From: Halomonas organivorans
GTDB taxonomy: Bacteria > Pseudomonadota > Gammaproteobacteria > Pseudomonadales > Halomonadaceae
Assembly: GCF_014192055.1 (NCBI RefSeq)
Contig: NZ_JACHXM010000001.1
Coordinates: 196,931 to 260,930, forward strand
DNA: 64,000 nt
Direction of reading: 5' to 3'
Below, in pieces: positions 44,267 through 52,718 of the stretch. The notes under the pieces were generated by a model that did no database searches, had not been told where the DNA came from, and saw only the letters and a program-made list of their open reading frames with translations. The position numbers and the translations under genes are program-made. Numbering within the stretch: position 1 is the stretch's first letter; each line of letters starts with the position of its first letter.

Positions 44267-45238
44267 TTATGGTTCATTCGCCAGAAACGACAAGATGGCA
44301 CTGACCATCCTGGCATGATGGCGCTCTCTCGCTTCCTGAGAGGCAGGACACAATGCCACATCGCCTCTCTCTTCCCGCAGGATCTGCGGCCCTCTCTCAG
44401 TGCAGACGGCGAAGGCATCGAAGCGATCGGCCTCTTGGATCGCGACGGTCTCGGCCCGAGGCAGCTGCGCTGTCTTGCGTTCCTGGTCACCGAGCGAGAT
44501 CAACAAAGCCGGGGCGGCTGATGCCATACCGTCATCCGAAAAGGCCGTCAGGTACTCGGGATCGATGGCGACCGCAGCCTTGACGCGGCGATCGTGCCTG
44601 GCTTGCCCGAGTTCCCCGGAATCAACCTGATCCAGGGTGACGCCCTGCGCCCTGTACCACTCACAGTCCGGCCCTGCTTCGCCATCATCGTTGCATGTTT
44701 GAAGGTAGCGCTCGGCGCCAAGCTCGGCCCCGGACACGGCAAGAGCGGCCGTTCCACCCAAGGCAAAGCCCACCACGAAAACCCTGCCATGATCAACGTG
44801 CTCCGCCCAGCGCTGGTCGCCCAGCATCAGGTCAAGGCTGCGGCTTATGTCTCGAGGGCGTTGCCAAATCTCGTTTACCGCCATTGCCGCACTTTCGGGG
44901 CGTGGCGCATTGACCTCCACGGCGATAAAGCCTGCCTTTGCCAAGCCGGCACCAAGCCATGCCCCCGAATTTTTCGAGGACCGCAAACCGCCGTGCGACA
45001 CCACGACGAGAGAAAATTCTCCTTTCAGCACCGAGGCATGATGCGAGCCGTAAACGCCCTTGAAAACGGCATTTCCGCCAACCATGGCAGGTGAACCGCC
45101 TTCGGATGGGTACCAGATGGATAGTTCGATCGGGCGTTTTTCATCGGAGGCATCGACCTGAGACGAGACGCCTACCGATGAATCCGCAAAGGCCGGCACG
45201 ACGATGGCCAAGAGCGACAAGAACAGACGCAGCCTCAT
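44267..45238 (-). CDS. Exported alpha/beta-hydrolase-fold protein lacking the usual nucleophile
   Basis: This 323-residue protein has a signal peptide (1-18, ending AFA) and the fold of dienelactone-hydrolase/PAF-acetylhydrolase-like proteins: PIELSIWYPSE, VVVSHGGLRSS (oxyanion region), and the nucleophile elbow. In that elbow the usual GxSxG is GFALGG (157-162), with Ala159 in place of Ser; the codon GCC is one change from TCC. A likely catalytic acid and histidine follow (SLGDQE, ERHHARM). It may thus be inactive, or work as a binding protein. Start at 45238 follows GGGGA and gives the signal peptide; upstream extension is not supported. Confidence 0.82.
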   Translation of the reverse strand: MRLRLFLSLLAIVVPAFADSSVGVSSQVDASDEKRPIELSIWYPSEGGSPAMVGGNAVFKGVYGSHHASVLKGEFSLVVVSHGGLRSSKNSGAWLGAGLAKAGFIAVEVNAPRPESAAMAVNEIWQRPRDISRSLDLMLGDQRWAEHVDHGRVFVVGFALGGTAALAVSGAELGAERYLQTCNDDGEAGPDCEWYRAQGVTLDQVDSGELGQARHDRRVKAAVAIDPEYLTAFSDDGMASAAPALLISLGDQERKTAQLPRAETVAIQEADRFDAFAVCTERGPQILREERGDVALCPASQEARERHHARMVSAILSFLANEP

Positions 45239-45542
45239 GGTGTTTCCCCATATATCGTCAACAAGAAACTGCCTACACTTCCTCGACGCTCTTCTCGCGC
45301 CCTGGCCACATCGTGGGTATTCGGCCATGAGAATATCACGGTGGAAGACACCAGAAGCTCCAACCGGCCCACAGCCGCCCCGCATTCACGAAGCGACGCG
45401 CTCTACCGGAACGGCCGACGGGACCATCTCCGCCAAGGACGAGGAGTTGAACAGTCCTACCCGCGCGAGGGGCATGCCACCAACGCCTGGACGCTCTAGG
45501 CTGGATGGGAAAGGACTTCCCGGAACCGATTGAGGAGAGATC
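45239..45542. other. Divergent intergenic region
   Basis: These 304 bp separate the hydrolase-like gene and the ion-channel-like gene and must hold both promoters. Nothing distinctive was seen by eye. Confidence 0.4.
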
Positions 45543-46538
45543 ATGCCCGCCACTCGCACGACCTCACCCGCCCTGGAACGGGCCCATCTGGTGTGGGACC
45601 TGCTGATCATCGTGCTGGTGATCGCCAACCTGGCGCTGCTGCTGTTCGACAGCCTGTTCCTGCTGCCGCCGCTGAATGCCGCCTTCGAAGCCGTGGCGCC
45701 CGGGCTGTACGGCGCCTACGAGCGGAACATCCACTCCAACTTCCTCACTATCGACCTGGCATTCGTGGCCGTCTTTCTGCTCGACGTGCTGCTGGGCTGG
45801 GCGGTGGCCATCGCCGAACGCCACTACCACCGCTGGTTCTTCTATCCCTTCGTGCACTGGTACGACGTGCTCGGCTGCATCCCGCTGGGTGGCTTCCGGC
45901 TGCTGCGTATCCTGCGCGTGATCTCGCTGCTGCACCGCTTGCAGCGCATGGGCCTGATCGACGTGCGCCGCTGGTATCTCTGCAGCGTGGTCGCCAAGTA
46001 CTACGACATCCTGCTGGAGGAGCTCACCGACCGCATCGCCATCCGCATGCTCGACAACGTGCAGCAGGAGATCCGTGCCGGCGACGGGCTCTCCGCCCCG
46101 GTGATCGAACGGATCGTGCAGCCACGCAAACAAGCGCTGATCCGCGAGATCAGCCAACGGCTGGAGGCCATGGCCGGCGACGCCTATGCCCACCACCGCG
46201 ACGACACCCTGCGCTACGTGCGCGGGCTGGTCGGCCGCACCCTGTCGGAGAGCCCGGAGATTCGCCGCCTCGGGCGCCTGCCGCTGGGCAGCCAGGTGGC
46301 CCGGGGGCTCGAGGCCTCGTTCTCCGACCTGGCCTGCCGCCTGGTCGACGAGGCGCTGGCGGGCCTGCAGTCGTCGGAGTTCTCTTCCCTGGTGGAGCAC
46401 CTGGCCGAGAGCGGCTTCGATGCCTGGCTGCGCACCGACCCGCATACCGAGCAGATCACCGAACAGGTGCTGGTGGACATGCTGGAGCTGCTCAAGGAGC
46501 AGATCGCGGTGAAAGGCTGGCAGCACAAGTACGACTGA
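45543..46538 (+). CDS. Ion-channel/voltage-sensor-like membrane protein
   Basis: This 331-residue protein has two or three N-terminal membrane helices (about 17-37, 68-90 and 100-118) followed by an arginine-spaced amphipathic stretch FRLLRILRVISLLHRLQR (about 117-134), like the S4 segment of voltage sensors. The remaining 190 residues are helical and soluble, with no pore filter. Halomonas-type genomes carry similar proteins annotated as ion transporters; the function is unproven. GAGGAG precedes the ATG. Its last 16 codons (EQIAVKGWQHKYD end) are copied in the chimeric relic at 47.5 kb. Confidence 0.65.
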   Translation: MPATRTTSPALERAHLVWDLLIIVLVIANLALLLFDSLFLLPPLNAAFEAVAPGLYGAYERNIHSNFLTIDLAFVAVFLLDVLLGWAVAIAERHYHRWFFYPFVHWYDVLGCIPLGGFRLLRILRVISLLHRLQRMGLIDVRRWYLCSVVAKYYDILLEELTDRIAIRMLDNVQQEIRAGDGLSAPVIERIVQPRKQALIREISQRLEAMAGDAYAHHRDDTLRYVRGLVGRTLSESPEIRRLGRLPLGSQVARGLEASFSDLACRLVDEALAGLQSSEFSSLVEHLAESGFDAWLRTDPHTEQITEQVLVDMLELLKEQIAVKGWQHKYD

Positions 46539-46569
46539 GCAAATCGCCGGGCTGACTCAGGCGCCGCGG

Positions 46570-47118
46570 CTAACCTGCGCCAGCCGGCTGCCCCAACGGG
46601 GCCGGCGCACTCTCGAGGCGCTTGCCCATGATGCACAGGCTGAAATCGCTGCCATCCATGCGGGCGACGTCCGGCAGCCGCCCCCACTCCTGGTAGCCAC
46701 TGGCACGCAGCAGGCGCAGGCTCGGCGCATTATGGGCGAACACATAGCCGACGAGGGTATGTATGCCCAGGCTGGGGGCCAGCGCTTCCGCTCGCCGCAG
46801 CAGCCGCTTCCCGAGCAGCCTGCCCTGGTAGTCCGGCGCGATGTAGATGCTCAGCTCGGCCGTATGGGCGTACGCCGGCCGGCCGTAGAAGTCCTCGAAG
46901 CTCATCCAGGCGACGATGTCGCCCTGGTCCTCGCCGACCAGCAGCGGGCGACGTTCCGGCTCGTGCCGGTGGAACCACTCGCTGCGGGATTCCGGGGTCA
47001 CCGTCTCGGTATCCGCCGTCGAGCGGCGGCTCGGCACCGCGGCATTGTAGATCTCGACGATCCTCGGCAGGTCCTGCGCTTCCGCCAGCCTGATATCCAT
47101 CATGGACGTCTCGCTCAT
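46570..47118 (-). CDS. GNAT acetyltransferase (phosphinothricin-acetyltransferase-like)
   Basis: This 182-residue protein matches the PAT/bar-like GNAT group: IRLAEAQDLPRIVEIYNAAV near the start, central AYAHTAELSIYIAPDYQGRLLGKRL with acetyl-CoA binding, and NAPSLRLLRASGYQEWG near the end. Members acetylate amino-acid-like toxins such as phosphinothricin or methionine sulfone. Start at 47118 (MSETSMMD) is chosen from family alignment; ATGs at 47103 and 47100 are close. It is convergent with the ion-channel-like gene (31 bp). Confidence 0.88.
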   Translation of the reverse strand: MSETSMMDIRLAEAQDLPRIVEIYNAAVPSRRSTADTETVTPESRSEWFHRHEPERRPLLVGEDQGDIVAWMSFEDFYGRPAYAHTAELSIYIAPDYQGRLLGKRLLRRAEALAPSLGIHTLVGYVFAHNAPSLRLLRASGYQEWGRLPDVARMDGSDFSLCIMGKRLESAPAPLGQPAGAG

Positions 47119-47299
47119 CGTGATCCTCACGTATTCCTTGATGATGAAAAGCGCCACGCGGCAGAGGGCTCCCCGCCCGACGATCGTCCGCGTGACGATC
47201 ACCATGAGTGGCAGGGAACCGGTGGCCTCGGTGGCGTCCCAGGAGCTGGCGGCGTCGTTGTGATTATCGTTGTCAGAGCCTCAGCCTAGCACCAACGAC

Positions 47300-47539
47300 T
47301 GGGTTTTCTCATTCTCCGGCGCCTCGCGCCGCTGGGCCATACTGTCAGCAGGCATGGCCGAGCGAGGCAGGCACATGGGACGGAATGTTCACGACAGCCA
47401 CTTCCGACATCGCTACCTGAGCCACGATGCGCTGACGCACCAGCTCAAGGAGTGGGTGCAGGCCTATCTGGCGCTGGCCCACCTGCAGCTGCCCAAGGAT
47501 CAGATCGCGGTGAAGGGCTGGCAGCACCAGTACGACTGA
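47300..47539 (+). pseudogene. Chimeric relic: start of M14 carboxypeptidase gene joined to end of ion-channel-like gene
   Basis: Bases 47300-47492 match the upstream DNA and first ~37 codons of the carboxypeptidase gene (50885-51067), including MAERGRHM and FRHRYLSHDALTHQLK. From about 47490 the sequence instead matches the last codons of the ion-channel-like gene (46487-46538, ending KGWQHQYD and TGA). The join lies in a short shared CTGCAGCTGC/CTGGAGCTGC stretch. The frame is open but codes for no whole domain. Confidence 0.8.
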
Positions 47540-47553
47540 GGCGGCCGGCGGCT

Positions 47554-47937
47554 CTATGGAGAACCGAGGTCTGCCCCCGATGAGTCATGCTGGATCTTGA
47601 TACCATTCAACTGCTCAAGCAGTTGGGGGATGTTGTCTTGGATGATGCTCCACACTGTATCGTCGTCGATCCCCAAATAGGCATGGATCAGGCGATTCCG
47701 AGTCGCAATGATCATCCGCCAGGGAATTTGCGAATACTGGTGACGGACAGCATCTGGAATGCGGGTCGCCGCTTCGCCGATCAGCTCGAGGTTACGCAGC
47801 GTGGCATCGTAGGTGAGATCATGGGCAAGGAAGCTATCCTGATCGAGGCCTTCCGTGTAGGAGAGAACCTTCTCGGCAAAGCCGATCATGTCATCGATAT
47901 AGAAGCGCCATTCGCGCTGGGGGCGAGACTCAGACAC
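47554..47937 (-). CDS. hepT: HepT-like toxin of MntA-HepT system
   Basis: This 127-residue helical protein is a HEPN RNase-type toxin. The RX4HXY motif is Arg80-X4-His85-X-Tyr87 (RNRLIHAY). In studied MntA-HepT pairs the toxin cuts RNA and is silenced when MntA adds AMP to its tyrosine. The start GTG at 47937 overlaps the mntA stop by 8 bp and has GAGG upstream; a GTG at 47949 is also in frame. The pair sits next to a recombination relic, as expected for horizontally moving toxin-antitoxin genes. Confidence 0.9.
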   Translation of the reverse strand: MSESRPQREWRFYIDDMIGFAEKVLSYTEGLDQDSFLAHDLTYDATLRNLELIGEAATRIPDAVRHQYSQIPWRMIIATRNRLIHAYLGIDDDTVWSIIQDNIPQLLEQLNGIKIQHDSSGADLGSP

Positions 47938-48220
47938 GCAGCGCCTCACGCTCGATATAGGGCCTTAGCTCGGGGCGAAGCGCCTTGTCGGTCACCAGAT
48001 CCACGGGGTGACCCAGCAGATCCTCGAGGTAAAACTGTACACCGAAATAACGGGCCGAGGTCGCCGGGCCATCGAAGCTCACCAGGATATCAATATCACT
48101 GTCGTCTCGAGCCTCGTCGCGGGACATGGAGCCGAAGAGCGCCAATGATCTGACCCCATATTCGCTGGCCAAGGCCGACATGTGCTCTCGAAGCAGTTGC
48201 AGGACACTGTTTCTATTCAC
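47930..48220 (-). CDS. mntA: MntA-type nucleotidyltransferase antitoxin
   Basis: This 96-residue minimal nucleotidyltransferase carries the GSX10DXD motif as Gly30-Ser31 and Asp42-Ile-Asp44 (GSMSRDEARDDSDID). It transfers AMP to the HepT toxin to neutralise it. The start is GTG at 48220 from family length; longer in-frame starts exist upstream to 48307. It is the first gene of the pair. Confidence 0.9.
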   Translation of the reverse strand: MNRNSVLQLLREHMSALASEYGVRSLALFGSMSRDEARDDSDIDILVSFDGPATSARYFGVQFYLEDLLGHPVDLVTDKALRPELRPYIEREALRV

Positions 48221-48337
48221 CTTCCGCCACCTCTCACCAGCATCAAGCCTCCAGAGTAATGATTCCCTTGGCTTTGTATCGCTCAGCCTAGCATGGGGTA
48301 GAAGCAATCCCCAGCCAGGCCTTGCCTCCCTACCGCT

Positions 48338-49795
48338 TCATCTCGAAGCTGCGTGTTGGGCTCGGCTCAGTATCAATAACAGCACGCACACCAACATAGC
48401 CGCGCCCAGGTTGTAGGTCATCCCCGCAACAAAGGCCGATGCGTAATTATCTGCTTGCGCGACAATGCCATCGTCTGCCGCAAGCACCGCGCCAAACAGG
48501 ATGCCCACCACCGCCACACCCAGCGCTGCGCCAACTTGCTGGACTGTCGAGATCACGCCAGATGCCATACCGGCCTGAGCCTCCTTGACGAAGCCGAGCA
48601 CCAGATTCAATAGCGGCGTCATGACGAAGCCCTGACCGGCACCAACCACAATCAACACGGGAATCAACCTGGTCGGCTCCAGCGCCGCCCTCGCCATGTG
48701 CACCTGCGCAATCAGCAGCCCAATGGACAGCGCATAGACCAGCGCACCGGCGACGATGGCACGAGAGCCCCAACGCGCCACCAACCGTGGTGCCGCCAGT
48801 GATGCCAAGACAAAGCCCACGCTACAAGGCGCGAAGATGCTGCCCGCCACGAAAGGATCAAGTCCTAGTCCGCTCTGAACCAACAAGGCAAAACACAGGA
48901 AAAAGGAAGTGGATGTGGAATAGACAAGTAGCACCAGTACAGCTCCCAGCGCGAAGCGGCGCTGCGCCATCAATCGCATATCCACCAGCGGCAATTCTTC
49001 CGCCATCCGCCGCCGCTCCTGTTGCCGAGAAAACAGTACCAGCATCCCCATCCCTGCACCCAGCGCCCAAAGGCTCCAGGCCGGCCAACCTTGCCCCGGC
49101 CCCTCGATTAGCGGTACCAGTAACAACGTTAGTCCAGCGCTGACCAGCGTCACACCCGTCCAGTCCAGGGTCGGGCGCTGCGGTGCGCGGGATTCGGGGA
49201 TGAAACGTGCCGCCACAATGGCAAACAGGCCGATGGGCACGTTGATGAGAAAAATGCTACGCCAACCCAATCCGAACAGGTCGACATGCACCAACCAGCC
49301 GCCCAGTACCTGGCCGGCGATGGCAGCCAGGCCCAGCGTCATCCCCAGCAGACCGAAGGCGCGGGCGCTGTCGTTACCATCGAAATTGACACGGATGGAG
49401 GCATAGACCTGCGGGAACAGCAAGGCAGCCGCGAGCCCCTGCAGCACCCGCGCGCCAACCAGGAAGTTAGCGCTGGGAGCCAGTCCGCATAACGCCGATG
49501 CCACCGTAAAACCTGCCATGCCGAGAATGAACAGACGGCGGCGTCCGAACAGGTCCCCCAACCGCCCACCGGTAATCAGCAGCACTCCGAACGCCAGCTC
49601 ATAGCTGGCCACGATGAAGCCAATCTGCGCAAAGCTCGCCCCCAGCCCCGCCTGCATACTGGGAATGGCCACATTGACCACGAACAGGTCGAAGATCGTG
49701 ACAAAGCCCGCCAGCAATAGCACGGACAGGCCAAGCCACGGCGGGCCACTGACGGCGGTCACCGGCACAGCAGAAGGACAGGAACTTGAGGTCAT
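48338..49795 (-). CDS. MFS transporter (DHA2/EmrB-QacA family)
   Basis: This 485-residue protein has about 14 helices. Marks are TIFDLFVVNVAIPSMQ in helix 1, motif A GGRLGDLFGRRRLFILG near residue 80, and GLLGMTLGLAAIAGQVLGG (motif C-like). It is likely a multidrug proton antiporter. It is divergent from an MmyB-type regulator with a 107-bp gap, which implies local control. A long antisense stretch of open frames here is not coding. Confidence 0.93.
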   Translation of the reverse strand: MTSSSCPSAVPVTAVSGPPWLGLSVLLLAGFVTIFDLFVVNVAIPSMQAGLGASFAQIGFIVASYELAFGVLLITGGRLGDLFGRRRLFILGMAGFTVASALCGLAPSANFLVGARVLQGLAAALLFPQVYASIRVNFDGNDSARAFGLLGMTLGLAAIAGQVLGGWLVHVDLFGLGWRSIFLINVPIGLFAIVAARFIPESRAPQRPTLDWTGVTLVSAGLTLLLVPLIEGPGQGWPAWSLWALGAGMGMLVLFSRQQERRRMAEELPLVDMRLMAQRRFALGAVLVLLVYSTSTSFFLCFALLVQSGLGLDPFVAGSIFAPCSVGFVLASLAAPRLVARWGSRAIVAGALVYALSIGLLIAQVHMARAALEPTRLIPVLIVVGAGQGFVMTPLLNLVLGFVKEAQAGMASGVISTVQQVGAALGVAVVGILFGAVLAADDGIVAQADNYASAFVAGMTYNLGAAMLVCVLLLILSRAQHAASR

Positions 49796-49902
49796 CTCGC
49801 GTCTCCAGGATTTTCTAGGTGTTCGACGCGCTTATTCTCAAACCCCTATTAAACCATTACAATTTAACCAATTATGCTATTACTTAAACCAACGCGATAA
49901 CG

Positions 49903-50706
49903 ATGCGATCTCTCAAAAGAACCCGCCACGACCTGTCCGCCTTTCTACGGGCACACCGCGAGCGGTTATCGCCCGCCGACGTGGGCCTGCCCAGCGGCGG
50001 GCGCCGTCGCACCCCGGGATTGCGCCGGGAAGAAGTCGCCGCACTCTCCGGTGTCGGCCTGACCTGGTACACCTGGCTCGAACAGGGGCGCGACATTGGC
50101 GTGTCGGCCGCGTTTCTGGACAGCTTGGCCAGGGTGCTGAAACTGGATGCCGCCGAGCGGCGCCACTTGTTCCTCTTGGCCCATGAGCGTCCGCCCGCCG
50201 AACCGGGAAAAACCTGGTGCGTGCTGCCGCCGCTAGTGCGGCGCCTGATGCACGACCTGCCGCATCCCGCCTTTGTGCTCAACTTGCGTTGGGACGTATT
50301 GGGATTCAATGCACCCGCCGACCAGCTTTTCGGCTTCGACGCGCACTTACCAGAACGACGGAATCTGCTCTGGCTACTGTTCACCGATCCCGCACTGCGC
50401 GAACGTTTGGATTCTTGGGAAGAACAGGCGCCACTGATGCTGTCGAGTTTCCGCCGTGACTTCGCCCGCGCCACACATGAAGCCGACATTCACGAGCTGG
50501 TGGATGAACTGGAAAGAGTATCGCCAGAGTTCAAGGCTTGGTGGCGCAAGCACGACGTTCACGCCCCCTGCAATGGTGTGCGCAAGCTAATCCTCAACGG
50601 CAAAGCCGAGCCGTTCGAGCACACTTCGCTGACTGTCGACGAAGACCGGCACCTGCGGCTGGTGGTCTATGCACGGCAACAGGATGGCACAGCATCCGAT
50701 CGCTGA
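49903..50706 (+). CDS. XRE-family regulator with MmyB-like ligand domain
   Basis: This 267-residue protein has a helix-turn-helix (about 10-75: LPSGGRRRTPGLRREEVAAL and GVGLTWYTWLEQGRDI) and a C-terminal MmyB-like PAS-type domain (about 105-260, ILNLRWDVLGFNAPADQLF, then LLWLLFTDPALRERL). MmyB domains bind fatty-acid-like ligands in known cases. It is divergent from the DHA2 transporter and is the likely regulator of it. Confidence 0.92.
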   Translation: MRSLKRTRHDLSAFLRAHRERLSPADVGLPSGGRRRTPGLRREEVAALSGVGLTWYTWLEQGRDIGVSAAFLDSLARVLKLDAAERRHLFLLAHERPPAEPGKTWCVLPPLVRRLMHDLPHPAFVLNLRWDVLGFNAPADQLFGFDAHLPERRNLLWLLFTDPALRERLDSWEEQAPLMLSSFRRDFARATHEADIHELVDELERVSPEFKAWWRKHDVHAPCNGVRKLILNGKAEPFEHTSLTVDEDRHLRLVVYARQQDGTASDR

Positions 50707-50953
50707 ATGAAATCGATTGTCTGCCGGACACCATGAGCGTGGCACAACCTCGGCGGGCGACTTGGTAGGTGGGGCATGCAGGTGCACCTGCTCCATGCGG
50801 CATCAATCTATCAACTTTCTGCCAGGACTTAGCGCCAGAATGGACTTGAAAGCCCTTTCGCCCCATTAATCCGGACAGCCATTCTTCTCATTCTCCGGCG
50901 CCTCGCGCCGCTGGGCCATACTGTCACCATGCATGGCCGAGCGAGGCAGGCAC

Positions 50954-52714
50954 ATGGAACGGGATGTTCACGACAGTCGCTTCCGACATCGCTACCTGAG
51001 CCACGACGCCCTGACGCACCAGCTCAAGGCGTGGGTGCAGGCCTATCCGGCGCTGGCCCACCTGCAGAGCATCGGCGTGAGCCCGGAGGGACGGGAGATC
51101 TGGGTGCTCACCGTCGGCCGCGAGCCGGCGCGCAAGCGCCCCGCCGTCTGGGTGGACGGCAACATGCACGGCACCGAGCTTGCCGGCTCCAGCGTGGCGC
51201 TGGCGGTGGCCGAGGCGGCCCTGGCGCTGCACACCGATGCGCTGCCGCTACCCGAGGAGCTGCCCGAGCATCTTCACCGCTTCCTGCAGGACGTGCTGTT
51301 CTACGTCTGCCCGCGCATCTCGCCGGATGGCGCCGAGCAGGTACTCCGCCAGGGCGGCTTCGTGCGCTCCGCCCCACGCCGCTCGCCGGAGGGCACCACC
51401 GCGCCCTACTGGCGCGCCCACGACCTCGACGGCGACGGGCGCTGCCGCTACCTGCGCGTAAAGGACGAAGCCGGCGACTTCGTCGCCTCGCCCGAGGCGC
51501 CCGGCCTGATGCTGCCGCGCCGGCTGGACGACCCACCGCCCTACTGGCGACTCTACCCCGAGGGGCTCATCGAGCACTGGGACGGCGAGACGATCCCCGA
51601 GCCCGAATGGCTGGCGGGCGTGCCGGACTTCAACCGCAATTTCCCGTGGAGCTGGCGGCCGGAGCCCGAACAGGTCGGCGCCGGCCCGTACCCCGGCTCC
51701 GAGCCCGAGGCCCGGGCGGTGATCGACTTCGCCGTGACCCACCCGAACCTCTATGCCTGGCTGAACCTGCACACCTTCGGCGGCGTGTTCATCCGCCCGC
51801 TGATCGATGCTCCGGACAGCCGCATGGACCAGCGGGACCTGGCTCTCTACCGGCAGCTCGAGGCCTGGGGACGCGTCCAGGTCGGCTACCCCTCCGTCAG
51901 CGGCTTCGAGGAATTCACCTACCAGCCGGACACCCCGCTGCACGGCGACCTCACCGAGTTCGCCTACCACCAGCGCGGCTGCCTGGCGCAGGTCTGCGAG
52001 CTATGGGATCTGTTCCAGCGCATGAGTCGGCCGCGGCCCAAGCGCTTCGTGGAGCACTATTCGGCACTCGACCGCGAGGACATGGAATGGCTGGCCCGGT
52101 GGGACCGCGAGCACAACCGCGGGCGGCTGTTCCGGCCGTGGCAGGCAGTGCGCCATCCCCAACTCGGCGAGGTAGAGGTCGGCGGCCTGGACCCGGTGAA
52201 CGGCCTCTGGAACCCGCCCCCCGAGGAACTGCCCGCGATCTGCCAAAGCGTCGCCGGCTACTGGCTGCGGGTAGCGGCGATGCTGCCGCGGCTGGCCATC
52301 GCCGATACGCGCTGCACGCCGCTGGGGGCGGGGCACTGGGAGCTGCGGGTCACGGTGGAGAATCGCGGCTACCTGCCGACCCACGGGGCCAATGCCGCCC
52401 GGGAGCGGCCCTGGAATACCGGCGTCGAGGCAAGCCTCAGCGTCGTCGGCTGCCGGCTAAGGCAGCCCGAGCAGGCCCGCCAGACGCTGGGCCACCTCGC
52501 CGGCTGGGGGCGAGGACTCGGCGAGGCCTCGCAGATGCCCTGGTTCCAGCGCTCGGGCGGCAACGCCCACCAGGCAACGGCCCGCTGGATCCTTCAGGGC
52601 GAAGGCGAGGTGACACTGCGCCTCGGCGGCCCGCGGCTCGGCCGGCTGACGCGCACCATCGGGGTCCCCACGCCCCCGGAGCCGAACAAGCGCGCCGAAC
52701 GAGGCGACGCCTGA
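50954..52714 (+). CDS. M14-family zinc carboxypeptidase
   Basis: This 586-residue protein is an M14 metallopeptidase. The first zinc ligands are His72 and Glu75 (NMHGTELAG), the second His is His273 (LNLHTFGG), and NRNFPWSW holds the substrate-carboxylate arginine. A catalytic Glu is likely in the TEFAYHQRG region. After the peptidase domain (about 20-360) the C-terminal 220 residues look like beta-rich accessory domains. There is no signal peptide, so it is probably cytoplasmic. I start at 50954 (MERDVHD), with GCGAGG upstream; ATG at 50933 is in frame. The 5' end is duplicated at 47.4 kb. It converges on the next MFS gene with 4 bp between stops. Confidence 0.9.
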   Translation: MERDVHDSRFRHRYLSHDALTHQLKAWVQAYPALAHLQSIGVSPEGREIWVLTVGREPARKRPAVWVDGNMHGTELAGSSVALAVAEAALALHTDALPLPEELPEHLHRFLQDVLFYVCPRISPDGAEQVLRQGGFVRSAPRRSPEGTTAPYWRAHDLDGDGRCRYLRVKDEAGDFVASPEAPGLMLPRRLDDPPPYWRLYPEGLIEHWDGETIPEPEWLAGVPDFNRNFPWSWRPEPEQVGAGPYPGSEPEARAVIDFAVTHPNLYAWLNLHTFGGVFIRPLIDAPDSRMDQRDLALYRQLEAWGRVQVGYPSVSGFEEFTYQPDTPLHGDLTEFAYHQRGCLAQVCELWDLFQRMSRPRPKRFVEHYSALDREDMEWLARWDREHNRGRLFRPWQAVRHPQLGEVEVGGLDPVNGLWNPPPEELPAICQSVAGYWLRVAAMLPRLAIADTRCTPLGAGHWELRVTVENRGYLPTHGANAARERPWNTGVEASLSVVGCRLRQPEQARQTLGHLAGWGRGLGEASQMPWFQRSGGNAHQATARWILQGEGEVTLRLGGPRLGRLTRTIGVPTPPEPNKRAERGDA

Positions 52715-52718
52715 AGCC

